From Caldisericota bacterium (GTDB lineage Bacteria; CG03; B21-G15): a stretch of DNA of 13,263 nucleotides. Location: positions 1 to 13,263 of the forward strand of contig QMOP01000013.1 in assembly GCA_003650255.1 (NCBI GenBank). The letters are read 5' to 3'. Under the pieces are notes generated by a model. That model worked only from the letters and a program-made list of their open reading frames with translations, was not told the origin of the DNA and ran no database searches. A program made the translations under genes and the position numbers. This document shows, one piece after another, positions 1 to 7,872 of this stretch (within the stretch, counting starts at the first letter, position 1; each line of letters opens with the position of its first letter).

Positions 1-456
1 TAAAGAAGCAAATGTCTTACCTGAACTTGCCGCATAACAACCTCTACACCTTAAGTTACATCTCTGAGTCGGCGATATGGTTACAAAACTCGGTGGATAA
101 AATCCAAACCTCTCCTCAAACTCTTCTTTTCTCTTTCCACATTCCATTTTTAAAAATAGATTCTTAACCATTATATCTATAACTCTTCTCGCATATCTCT
201 TTGAAAAATATCCTCTTTCAATGTTCCTAAGAGAACCCTTAATTAAAGAAACAATAAAGCTATACTTAACCTTCCGAATGTAAGGAATTCCTGATTTTTC
301 TTTTTTTAATATCAACTCTTCAATTTGCTTTTCCACCTTTTTAAGGAGTGTTTCTCTACCTTTTTCTGTTCCCAAAAGCAAATTAAAAACTTCAAGCAAT
401 AACCTCTTCTTAAGGGAAGTAATAAACTCCTCTCCTTTTTTCTTTAATCCAAACAT
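1..456 (-). CDS. Radical SAM protein, N-terminal part (cut by window edge)
   Basis: An open frame of 152 codons runs from an ATG at 456 to the left edge with no stop, so the C-terminal part is missing. Residues 133-140 contain Cys-x3-Cys-x2-Cys (C133, C137, C140) in the context ISPTQRCNLRCRGCYAAS. This is the 4Fe-4S/S-adenosylmethionine motif at the start of a radical SAM core. The preceding 125 residues are charged and mostly helical, with no motif I recognise; such a long leader is unusual for a minimal radical SAM enzyme. The start is supported by a strong AGGAGGTGG ribosome site six bases upstream. The gene begins 18 bases after the stop of the small gene upstream and is probably the last visible member of the efflux/ArsA operon. 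The substrate cannot be inferred; peptide modification, cofactor synthesis and lipid chemistry all remain possible. The family call is secure; the function is unknown. Confidence 0.85.
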   Translation of the reverse strand, partial: MFGLKKKGEEFITSLKKRLLLEVFNLLLGTEKGRETLLKKVEKQIEELILKKEKSGIPYIRKVKYSFIVSLIKGSLRNIERGYFSKRYARRVIDIMVKNLFLKMECGKRKEEFEERFGFYPPSFVTISPTQRCNLRCRGCYAASSGKTFASL

Positions 457-474
457 CTTTCCACCTCCTCTTCT

Positions 475-687
475 CTATTTAACCTTTATTTTTTCTATTC
501 TTTTATTATTCGTTTCTTTTCCAATTGCAGAATCAATTGCTGAACGAATAGCCAGAAGAATCTCTCTCTTTGCCTGTGATAAGTGGGCTGTTACTTCAGA
601 AATTTCCTTTTTCCTTAACTTTTGACTGATAAGTTGAAAAATTGGACAGTTTTCCCATACAATCTTTTCTCTTTTTCTGTTCGCCAT
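475..687 (-). CDS. Small ArsA-adjacent protein of unknown function (70 aa)
   Basis: This is a short, basic, helix-prone protein without membrane segments. The centre (residues about 30-55, with HLSQAKREILLAIRSAIDSAI) looks like an amphipathic helix. From memory, small proteins with a similar helix sit beside ArsA-like ATPases in other bacteria, but I cannot confirm this here. I chose the ATG at 687 over a TTG at 705 because GGAGGAGG lies seven bases before the ATG, whereas the TTG would sit inside that ribosome site. The first 92 bases overlap the 3' end of the ArsA-like gene in a different frame, and a stop codon lies just upstream of the TTG in this frame. It is followed 18 bases later by the radical SAM gene. 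A role as partner or regulator of the ATPase is inference. It is probably a real gene given the strong ribosome site and operon position. Confidence 0.65.
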   Translation of the reverse strand: MANRKREKIVWENCPIFQLISQKLRKKEISEVTAHLSQAKREILLAIRSAIDSAIGKETNNKRIEKIKVK

Positions 688-1867
688 CACTATCACCTCC
701 TCCAAATTCTATTTCCAGTTTATTATTTTTAAACTCTGCCTCTACTACTCTAAGGGAAGCAAGAGTATAAGGCAGAAGGATATTCCGTTTGAACTTTCCA
801 GTAGTAATAATCAATTCATTTCCTCTTCTGAGCAAATTCACTTCTTTTTTACCAACAAAAGGAAGCGTTAAAGATAAAATATATTTTTTATTCATTTTTT
901 TTATCTCAACTGGTTTACCTTGATAGAAAATTCTGGTTGGATCATTCTTTTCATAAATACTTTGTGCCATCTTCTCTAACAACTTTAAACCAGTTATTTC
1001 TTGATTAAATAGTTTCACTTTAAAAACAGGTAAAGGAGAAAAACATTCCTCTATTTCCCTTATATAATCTGCTTGTTTCCTTTTCCAGTTTTCAAAATAA
1101 GAATCTTCTACCTCTACAGGAATAATTCTATTGGCAATCACGCAATCAACTGAAAATCCATAAAGATTAAGATAGGTAAAGGTTCTCTGGGTTTCTTTAA
1201 TAACCATCTTCTCAGGATTTAAAACCAGACGAATTGAAGTTTTTGTACCATCAGAAAGAATCTCTTTTGTATCACTTATTCTTTCATATATCTCTTCAAC
1301 TGATTCATAAATATCATCATCTGGAAAGGGTGGTAGAGAAGTAAAATACTTAACTACCATCGGCCTTATTGTTTTTACTATTCTTTTGCTTACCGGAAAT
1401 ATATTTTTCATATACCATCTTGATACATCAGGGAAACTGAGAAGTTGAAGGGTACTACCTGTAGGAGCACAATCAATTACTACCACATCATAAGATTTAC
1501 TCTCATAATACTCTTTTATTTTCATAAGGCTAAAAAGTTCCTCCATTCCAGGTAAAACGGTAATCTCATCAGATATAACATCCTCCAGTCCTTGAAAACT
1601 TAAAATTGTAGAAAGATAATTTTGAATCACTTGCCAATTCTTTTTAATCTCCTTTTCAGGAGATATCTCCTGTGCATATAAATTTTTCTTTATTTTAACT
1701 GGTTCATCAGCAAAAAGATTTACATCAAAAGAATCAGAAAGAGAATGAGCAGAATCTGTGGATATTATAAGAGTTCTATATCCTAATTCTGAAGTTCTTA
1801 AAGCAGTTGCAGCAGAAATAGAGGTCTTACCTACTCCTCCTTTGCCTGTAAAAAGTAGTATCCTCAA
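596..1867 (-). CDS. ArsA/Get3-family ATPase with C-terminal HSP20-like domain
   Basis: This soluble P-loop ATPase belongs to the SIMIBI class. The deviant Walker A is GKGGVGKT (residues 8-15). The switch I region is STDSAHSL (36-43), where most relatives have DPAHSL. PGMEEL is at 106-111 and the switch II aspartate is D132 in VIDCAPTGSTL. LNPEKMVIKETQRT (216-229) is typical of the family. Residues about 315-388 form a beta-rich segment matching the HSP20-like domain found at the end of many bacterial ArsA proteins. It is a single ATPase unit, not the double unit of plasmid ArsA. I see neither an obvious arsenite-binding cysteine set nor a Get3 CxxC, so arsenic transport should not be assumed. 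The start is TTG, overlapping the TGA of the RND gene as TTGA, with GAGGAGG seven bases upstream and the conserved MRILLFTGKGG beginning. The last 35 residues, after EIEF, are glycine-poor-to-polar and lie in DNA shared with the next gene, so they are probably not a conserved part of the protein. Confidence 0.88.
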   Translation of the reverse strand: MRILLFTGKGGVGKTSISAATALRTSELGYRTLIISTDSAHSLSDSFDVNLFADEPVKIKKNLYAQEISPEKEIKKNWQVIQNYLSTILSFQGLEDVISDEITVLPGMEELFSLMKIKEYYESKSYDVVVIDCAPTGSTLQLLSFPDVSRWYMKNIFPVSKRIVKTIRPMVVKYFTSLPPFPDDDIYESVEEIYERISDTKEILSDGTKTSIRLVLNPEKMVIKETQRTFTYLNLYGFSVDCVIANRIIPVEVEDSYFENWKRKQADYIREIEECFSPLPVFKVKLFNQEITGLKLLEKMAQSIYEKNDPTRIFYQGKPVEIKKMNKKYILSLTLPFVGKKEVNLLRRGNELIITTGKFKRNILLPYTLASLRVVEAEFKNNKLEIEFGGGDSDGEQKKRKDCMGKLSNFSTYQSKVKEKGNF

Positions 1868-4800
1868 AGCCTATCCTCCTCTTCCTCTCCATGCAGATGT
1901 TTTTTAATTCTCTCCTCTGCTTTATATGAGATTCTATCAACAATGGAGTAAATGACAGGAACAACAAAAAGGGTAAGTAGGGTGGATACAAAAAGACCTC
2001 CTGCAAGAACCACTCCTATTGGAGCACGCAATTCCCAGCCCTGGGAACGGGACAAAGCCATGGGAATAACTCCAAGAATTGTGGAGAATGCAGTTATTAA
2101 AACAGGTCTTAACCTCGTTGCTGCTCCCTCTATTAAAGCACTATATTTTTCAATCCCTCTTCTTCTTAACTGGTTCACATAATCAATCATCACAATTCCA
2201 TTATTTACTACCACTCCTGCCAGTATTATCATTCCCATAAAAGCAGGTGTAGAAAATGTCATTCCTGATATTGCAAGACCGAGGATTGCTCCAATAATAG
2301 AAAGAGGAACTGTAAACATTATTACAAAAGGCTGTGTAAGGGATTCAAATTGAGATGCCATAATCATATAAACAAGTAAAACAGCTGCTATGAATCCCCA
2401 GAAGAGGACTTTAAAAACCTCCTTCATCTGTTTATAATTTCCGCCATACTCAATAAAATATCCTGAAGGAAGTTTTATATCCTTTAATCTCTCCTTTATG
2501 TCCCTTATAATTTTTCCAATTGCCCTTCTTGTTGTATTACAGGTTATGGTAAGTTTTCTTGTTCTATCCTCCCTGTATATAGAAAGTGGGCCTCTTCGGT
2601 AAATGAATTTTGCAACCTGAGAAATAGGAACATGAAAACCAAGAGGTGTTGGAATGGTTAAATTCTTAATATCCTCTAAACTTTTGCGGTCCTTTTCATC
2701 CAATCTTACCATCATATCATATTCATCTCCTCTTTCCCGATATCTTGTAGCAATCCTTCCTAAGTTTGCCACCTGAAGGGAACTTCCAATCTGTGCCACT
2801 GTCAATCCATAGTGATATGCTTTTTCTCTATCAACTTTTATCTGGAGTTCTGGTTTTCCTTCTCTAAGTGATAGATTGATGTCCCTTATACCTTCCACAT
2901 CTTTAATTCTTTCCTTTATTCTATTTCCGTATTCTTTAAGAACATCAAAGTCCTTGCCAAAAATCTTTATCTCTATTGGTGCCTGACCCATCCCTCCCAT
3001 CATCATCTGAGTCATATCCATAAATTCAAAAGTGGTATCCCTCATGTAAGGAATCTTCTTCCTAATCTCCTCTGCAATCTCAAGTGAACTTCTCTCTCTT
3101 TCCTCTAAATCAACAAGTCTTACCATTATCATTCCCTCATTAACATCTGCTGCTCCCATTCCCATTGCTCTGGCTGCTATATCCTGGGCATAGGCAGAGG
3201 GACCAAGCATTGTTGCAACAAACTTCTTCTCTTTTAATTTCAAAAATTCATCTTCAATTTTGCTTATAACCCTGTCTGTTTCATCAAGATTTGCTCCCAC
3301 AGGAAGTTTAGCATTGAAAATCATCATTGGAATATCCACCTTAGGCATGAATTCAAAACCGAGGTGATACAGAATCACTAAACTTAATAAAAATCCCACT
3401 AAAACTCCTAAAATGATTTTACCTCTATTCTTAAGGGCAATAGAGAGAGTTCTCTTATACCATTCTTTTAACTTCTTAAACCCTTTTTCTCCAGATGCTT
3501 CAATCCATTCCTCCTTTTTTCTTTTCTTAAAGATGGTTGCAGCAATTGCAGGGACAAGAGTTAAAGCAACAAATAAGGAAGATACTAAACTTATAACCAC
3601 AGTTGTGGATAATGGTTTGGACATCTCTCCAGCCAATCCTCCTCCAAGAATCATGGGAAGAAAAACAGCAATTGTTGTTAAGGTGGATGTGGTTATTGCT
3701 CTTCCAACCTCCTCTGCTCCTATCCTTGCTGCCTCCTTTCTTGTTTTTCCCTCTTCTAAATGTCTGAAAGTATTCTCAATCACCACCACTGCATTATCAA
3801 CAAGCATTCCAACCGCTAATGCCAATCCTCCTAAGGTGAGAATATTCAGCGTATATTTGAATACATATAAACCGATGAAGGAGGTAATTATAGAGATGGG
3901 AATTGCTAAGGAAATGGCTAATGTAGGACGGATATTTCTCAAAAATAAAAAAATGAAAATAACCGCTAATATTCCTCCAGTAATTATATTTTCGACTGTT
4001 CTTTTAATCACTTTCTTTATGATATGGGACTGGTCCATTATAAGATAATATTTAATTCCATAAGGCATATCCTTTTGCATCTTCTTCATCTCTTTTTTAA
4101 CCCTATTTATCACAAGCACTGTATTTGCTCCTGACTGCTTAGTAATACCTAAAAGCACTGTATCCTGTTTATTCAACCTCACCCGGAAACGCATCTCTTT
4201 ATGGGTATCAGAAACAGTGGCAATATCTTTGATATAGATGGGAGTTCCTTCTCTAAAAGCAACAGGTGTATTCTCTATCTCTTTCAGGTTTTCATATTCT
4301 CCAATAACTCTTACAAGATACTCTTTGTAATCCTTTTTCACTTGACCGCAGGAGAAATTGAGATTTTCTGCCTGTAAAGTTCTTATAACATCATCCAAGG
4401 AGATTTTATATGCTTCAACTCTTTTCTTATCCAGAAATATATCAATCTCTCTTTCCTTACCTCCAAAGAGCATCACAGCCCCAACTCCTTCAATCCTTTC
4501 AAGTCGGGGTTTTATATTATCCTCAACATATTTTCTTAACCTCCTTGTATCTTTTATTCCAGTAAATCCATAAAATAGAATCGGCATCTGGGAAACATTA
4601 AATTTCAAAACCAAAGGACGGGAAGCATCCTCAGGAAGAAACTCTTCAATCTGACTTATTGCATCCCTCACATCCTCTGCAGCGGCATCCAAATTTATTC
4701 CCCATTTTAATTCAAGCATAACTGCTGAAATTCCCTCATCAGATGAAGAGTATATGTGCTTTACTCCTTTTACTGTGCTTACCACCTCCTCAATAGGTTT

Positions 4801-4992
4801 TGTTATTAACTGCTCCATCTCTCTAGGTGCAACCCCTCTATAAGTTGTTACCACCGAAATAACAGGATATTCAAGTTCAGGCATAAGGTCAAATCCTAAG
4901 TGAAAAAAGGAGAATATTCCTCCCAGAATAACAATCATAATAAGCATACTAACACTTATTCGTCTGTTTACTGAAAATTGGGGAAGACTCAT
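1864..4992 (-). CDS. RND-family efflux pump, inner-membrane subunit (AcrB-like)
   Basis: At 1042 residues this is the usual full length for a trimeric RND exporter driven by the proton or sodium gradient. TM1 is at residues 13-30, and the first periplasmic loop opens with FDLMPELEYPVISVVTTYRG. TM2-TM6 fall at about 335-490 and the second large periplasmic loop at about 545-860. TM8-TM12 fill 860-1015. The TM4 relay reads GMLVDNAVVVIEN with D399 and N400 where AcrB has two aspartates. The TM10 segment GVVVNNGIVMIDY has no counterpart of AcrB Lys940. This VDN form is common among RND pumps of anaerobes and Firmicutes. A Met/Gly-rich stretch with six methionines lies at 658-668. The ATG start has GGAGG upstream and follows the adaptor stop by 12 bases. 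It acts with the adaptor and outer-membrane factor encoded upstream. Substrate unknown: multidrug, lipid and metal export all remain possible, although CzcA/CusA-type TM4 signatures are absent. Confidence 0.95.
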   Translation of the reverse strand: MSLPQFSVNRRISVSMLIMIVILGGIFSFFHLGFDLMPELEYPVISVVTTYRGVAPREMEQLITKPIEEVVSTVKGVKHIYSSSDEGISAVMLELKWGINLDAAAEDVRDAISQIEEFLPEDASRPLVLKFNVSQMPILFYGFTGIKDTRRLRKYVEDNIKPRLERIEGVGAVMLFGGKEREIDIFLDKKRVEAYKISLDDVIRTLQAENLNFSCGQVKKDYKEYLVRVIGEYENLKEIENTPVAFREGTPIYIKDIATVSDTHKEMRFRVRLNKQDTVLLGITKQSGANTVLVINRVKKEMKKMQKDMPYGIKYYLIMDQSHIIKKVIKRTVENIITGGILAVIFIFLFLRNIRPTLAISLAIPISIITSFIGLYVFKYTLNILTLGGLALAVGMLVDNAVVVIENTFRHLEEGKTRKEAARIGAEEVGRAITTSTLTTIAVFLPMILGGGLAGEMSKPLSTTVVISLVSSLFVALTLVPAIAATIFKKRKKEEWIEASGEKGFKKLKEWYKRTLSIALKNRGKIILGVLVGFLLSLVILYHLGFEFMPKVDIPMMIFNAKLPVGANLDETDRVISKIEDEFLKLKEKKFVATMLGPSAYAQDIAARAMGMGAADVNEGMIMVRLVDLEERERSSLEIAEEIRKKIPYMRDTTFEFMDMTQMMMGGMGQAPIEIKIFGKDFDVLKEYGNRIKERIKDVEGIRDINLSLREGKPELQIKVDREKAYHYGLTVAQIGSSLQVANLGRIATRYRERGDEYDMMVRLDEKDRKSLEDIKNLTIPTPLGFHVPISQVAKFIYRRGPLSIYREDRTRKLTITCNTTRRAIGKIIRDIKERLKDIKLPSGYFIEYGGNYKQMKEVFKVLFWGFIAAVLLVYMIMASQFESLTQPFVIMFTVPLSIIGAILGLAISGMTFSTPAFMGMIILAGVVVNNGIVMIDYVNQLRRRGIEKYSALIEGAATRLRPVLITAFSTILGVIPMALSRSQGWELRAPIGVVLAGGLFVSTLLTLFVVPVIYSIVDRISYKAEERIKKHLHGEEEEDRL

Positions 4993-5004
4993 CTATACCT
5001 CCAT

Positions 5005-5886
5005 TTATTCCTCTATCTTTACTTTCACTCCTTCAATCAATTCATAATTTCCTTCCACAACAACTAAATCCTTCTCTTTCAATCCTTTTTTAATCTCAAC
5101 ATTTTTCCCATCACAAGCTCCTTTTAATACTTTAACTTTCTTAGATATTCCATTCTCAACAATAAAAACATAATCACCATCTTCTTCCTCTAAAATTGCT
5201 TTCCTCGGAACAATGAGGACATTCTTGAAAGTATCCACTATAATCTCAACCCTTGCAAACATTCCTGGTTTTAAAAGATGTTCTGAGTTTTTAACTGTTA
5301 TCTCTACCTTTAACTTTCTTGTCATTGGATTTAAAGCAGGAGCAACATTTGTTACTCTTCCATAGAATACTTTACGAGGATATGAATCAACATATACTCT
5401 TGCAATCTTTCCTTTTTTTACCTTTCCAATATCTTTTTCACTTAAATTTACAACAACTTTTACACTATCCATATCTGCTACCATACAAAGAGGCTCAGAA
5501 GGTGGAGGAAATACAGCATCTCCTAAATCAACAAAATACATCGTTAAAATTCCATTTATAGGAGATTTGACAATTGCTTTAGAAAATTTCATTGCCGGCT
5601 CATCCCTATCAATAAGAGCAATCACTTCATCTTTTTTTACCCTATCCCCTTCCCTTTTAATCTTCTTTATCAACCTTCCAGGAACCTTGGCAAACACTTT
5701 AACCTCAGTTATCCCGTGAATATCACCCGTAAGAGATATAATCTCTTCAATGTCTCCCCTTTTTACCTCTCTAACTTTAACAGGAATTGTACCTTCCTCT
5801 TTCTTTTTTTCTCCCACTTTTTTCCCGCAACCTATAATCAATCCATTCAGGAAAAAGATAAAAGCAAATAATAAAATCCTTCTCAT
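5005..5886 (-). CDS. RND periplasmic adaptor lipoprotein (membrane fusion protein), hairpin-less
   Basis: This is a 293-residue adaptor linking the RND pump to the outer-membrane factor. The N-terminus MRRILLF, a hydrophobic stretch and a lipobox LIIGC (lipidated Cys20) mark it as a lipoprotein. The two half-motifs of a lipoyl domain are at residues 62-93 (VPGRLIKKIKREGDRVKKDEVIALID) and 104-140 (KSPINGIL...GDAVFPP). Beta-barrel (about 141-220) and membrane-proximal (about 221-293) segments follow. Only about ten residues separate the lipoyl halves, so the alpha-helical hairpin that normally docks to TolC is missing. I chose the ATG at 5886 over a TTG at 5907. GGAGG lies four bases before the ATG, the signal peptide starts cleanly there, and the TTG would lie inside the upstream gene. 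It begins 10 bases after the outer-membrane factor stop. The Borrelia adaptor BesA is a known case without a hairpin. The family call is firm. Confidence 0.93.
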   Translation of the reverse strand: MRRILLFAFIFFLNGLIIGCGKKVGEKKKEEGTIPVKVREVKRGDIEEIISLTGDIHGITEVKVFAKVPGRLIKKIKREGDRVKKDEVIALIDRDEPAMKFSKAIVKSPINGILTMYFVDLGDAVFPPPSEPLCMVADMDSVKVVVNLSEKDIGKVKKGKIARVYVDSYPRKVFYGRVTNVAPALNPMTRKLKVEITVKNSEHLLKPGMFARVEIIVDTFKNVLIVPRKAILEEEDGDYVFIVENGISKKVKVLKGACDGKNVEIKKGLKEKDLVVVEGNYELIEGVKVKIEE

Positions 5887-5896
5887 TTTCCCTCCA

Positions 5897-7219
5897 TCAT
5901 TCTCCAACTGCTTTCTCTAATTCTATAATAGCAGTTCTATAATCAAAGATTGCTTTATAAAATTCTGTCTCTGCCTGGGTTAAAGCAAACTGCGCATCCC
6001 TCACTTCAATATCCGACATAAGTCCAAGTTCATACCTTTCCTTGGCAATCTCATAATTTTCTCTTGCCACCTCCACATTCTCCATCTGCGCCTCAATTCT
6101 CTTCTTTGCCTCCTCAATTTTCAAATATGCATTCTCCACCTCAAGTTTTATCTTACTTTTAAGAGAACTTTTAAGTGTTTTTATTTTTTCAATTTCAGAT
6201 TTAATCTGCTTTGCTTTGGAAAAATCTCTAAATCCATTAAAAATGGGGAAATCAAGTGTTGCTCCTACATTCCATGTTTTTTTCCAGATATTCTCAAAGT
6301 AGAATGGCTTTTGATAAACATAACTTCCAAAAAGAGAGATTGTCGGTCTGTTTTCAGCATAAGCAAGGGAAAGGTTCCTTTTTAATATATCTAATGTTTT
6401 ATCTACAATTTTCATCTCACTTCTATTCTCAATCGCCCTCCTTTTTAAATCTTCAAGATTAAACTCCTTCTTTTCAAACTTCAATTCACCCTCTATTTCC
6501 CAATCTCCTTCATCTTTTAAATCCAAAAGATTTAGAAGACCCTTTTTTGCCATAACATAATCATTCTCCGCCTTAATCAACTTTGTCTCTGCTATAACCA
6601 GTTGAACCTTAATCCTTGAGACATCATAATCTGAAACCTTTCCTTCTTTAAATAATCTTTCTGTAACTTCAAGATGCTCCTTAAGTAAATCCACACTCTC
6701 TTTTGAAATATCAACAATCTTCTTAAGAAACAGTACCCCAAAGAATGCCTTTTTTACCTCTGCTATAATCTCCTTTTCTTTTTTAACATAATCCTCATAG
6801 GAAATCTTTTCCTTAAGAGAAACAATATTATATCCATTCCTTATCTTTCCCCAACTGAAAATAGGATAATAAAAGCAAAGCTTCCAATTATAATTATTTT
6901 CAAATCCAAATGGAGTTCTCACCTCCTTTATCCCTTTAAAATAGAGATAATTGTTATTCGTAAAATCTATCCCTGTATCTATATAGGAACTTTTCATTTC
7001 AGGAATCTCTGAAAGATAGGTGTAATTTCCACTTAAAGAGATTACTGGAAAAAAATAACTCCTTGCCTCCCCTTTCTGGAACCTCGCTTTCTCCCATTCC
7101 TTTTTAGCCATCAGAATCACAGGACTTCTCTTTTTTGCAATCTCAACTGCTTTTTCTAAGGTTAGAACTTCTGCTTTTAAAGACAAAGACAGAAATATCA
7201 ACATAAATATCATGTTCAT
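5897..7219 (-). CDS. TolC-like outer-membrane efflux factor (OEP family)
   Basis: The product has 440 residues, a normal length for a TolC-type channel. A short hydrophobic leader (about residues 3-15, ending LKA before EVLTLEKAVEIA) suggests export, though it lacks the usual N-terminal positive charge. The mature start LTLEKAVEIAKKRSP is typical of the outer-membrane efflux protein repeat. Two helical repeats follow, at about 18-215 and 245-440, rich in Glu, Lys and Ala with heptad-like spacing. Each is followed by aromatic beta segments such as LSGNYTYL and ISLFGSYVY that would form the barrel. The ATG start overlaps the TetR stop as ATGA, with AAGGAG seven bases upstream, indicating coupled translation. 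It should form the outer-membrane duct for the adaptor and RND pump encoded immediately downstream. A lone OEP duct serving several pumps is possible, but the operon argues for a dedicated one. Confidence 0.92.
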   Translation of the reverse strand: MNMIFMLIFLSLSLKAEVLTLEKAVEIAKKRSPVILMAKKEWEKARFQKGEARSYFFPVISLSGNYTYLSEIPEMKSSYIDTGIDFTNNNYLYFKGIKEVRTPFGFENNYNWKLCFYYPIFSWGKIRNGYNIVSLKEKISYEDYVKKEKEIIAEVKKAFFGVLFLKKIVDISKESVDLLKEHLEVTERLFKEGKVSDYDVSRIKVQLVIAETKLIKAENDYVMAKKGLLNLLDLKDEGDWEIEGELKFEKKEFNLEDLKRRAIENRSEMKIVDKTLDILKRNLSLAYAENRPTISLFGSYVYQKPFYFENIWKKTWNVGATLDFPIFNGFRDFSKAKQIKSEIEKIKTLKSSLKSKIKLEVENAYLKIEEAKKRIEAQMENVEVARENYEIAKERYELGLMSDIEVRDAQFALTQAETEFYKAIFDYRTAIIELEKAVGE

Positions 7220-7809
7220 CTTCCCGCTCCTTCTAAAAAAAATCTTTTAAAAATTTCACATTCCTTCTTTATATTAAATTTCTTCTTGTCAAAAATATAT
7301 TTAAATACTCTTGACCTTATAATAAAGGTAAAAAATAAGGACACCTCCTCTGGGGAGAAAAAATTACTAAGATTACCCTTCCTTATTCCTTCTTTAAAAA
7401 ACTCAACAAGTTTACTCTGACCCTTTCTTTCAACTTTCATAATCTCATCAAAATCACTCATCTTTTTTATACCCTGCCTCCACAAACCCTCCTCAACAAA
7501 AACCCTTATAAATACCATTTTATCTTTTATAAACTTCAAACTCTCAAGGATTAATTTCTCAAACCTTTCAACCCAATCTCCCACCGATTCTATAATACTC
7601 TTATTTATACTGTAAATCTCCTGATGAAGATTTAAAATTATCTTTCTCAAAAGTTCTTCTTTACTCTTAAAATAAAGATAAAATGTTCCTTTAGCAATGG
7701 AAAGAGATTCTGTAATATCTTCAATTTTTGTCAAATGAAAACCCTTTTTTGAAAAAAGTTCTGCTGCCTTTTTCAGTATCTGCTCCTTGCTCACCTTCCT
7801 TCTCCTCAT
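7216..7809 (-). CDS. TetR/AcrR-family transcriptional repressor
   Basis: This 197-residue regulator is of normal TetR length. Residues about 6-55 form the DNA-binding domain: ILKKAAELFSKKGF, then the recognition part ITESLSIAKGTFYLYFKSKEELL, which is the family signature. The remaining two thirds are helical with no close family marker and should hold ligand binding and dimerisation. It is the first gene of the efflux operon, overlaps the outer-membrane factor gene by four bases, and starts at an ATG with GGAGGG about ten bases upstream. Two interlocking palindromes lie 30-60 bases upstream, over the predicted transcription start, so it very likely represses its own operon and is released by a pump substrate or related molecule. 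The ligand is unknown. Confidence 0.93.
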   Translation of the reverse strand: MRRRKVSKEQILKKAAELFSKKGFHLTKIEDITESLSIAKGTFYLYFKSKEELLRKIILNLHQEIYSINKSIIESVGDWVERFEKLILESLKFIKDKMVFIRVFVEEGLWRQGIKKMSDFDEIMKVERKGQSKLVEFFKEGIRKGNLSNFFSPEEVSLFFTFIIRSRVFKYIFDKKKFNIKKECEIFKRFFLEGAGR

Positions 7810-7840
7810 CTTTCTCTTCCCTCCTTCCTCATTTTATCTT

Positions 7841-7872
7841 TCAGTCAGTCAAACTGACTGACCAGTCAGTCA
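7841..7872. promoter_or_regulatory. Predicted TetR operator: two interlocking palindromes
   Basis: Two inverted repeats overlap. One has 9-bp arms TCAGTCAGT / ACTGACTGA around CAA (7841-7861). The other has 8-bp arms TGACTGAC / GTCAGTCA around CA (7855-7872). Both arm pairs match perfectly. GTCAGT-type palindromes are common TetR-family operators. The site lies between the promoter and the TetR start codon, around the expected transcription start, where bound repressor would block polymerase. The tandem arrangement would allow two dimers to bind. Confidence 0.8.

Noticed and set aside
596..1867. Naming the ATPase as an arsenite pump subunit
   Set aside because: It has a single ATPase unit, no evident arsenite-binding cysteine set, and no ArsB, ArsR, ArsC or ArsD gene nearby.
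3413..4048. A 211-codon open frame on the plus strand
   Set aside because: It lies fully inside the RND pump gene on the opposite strand, has no ribosome site or family motif, and is explained by the composition of that gene.
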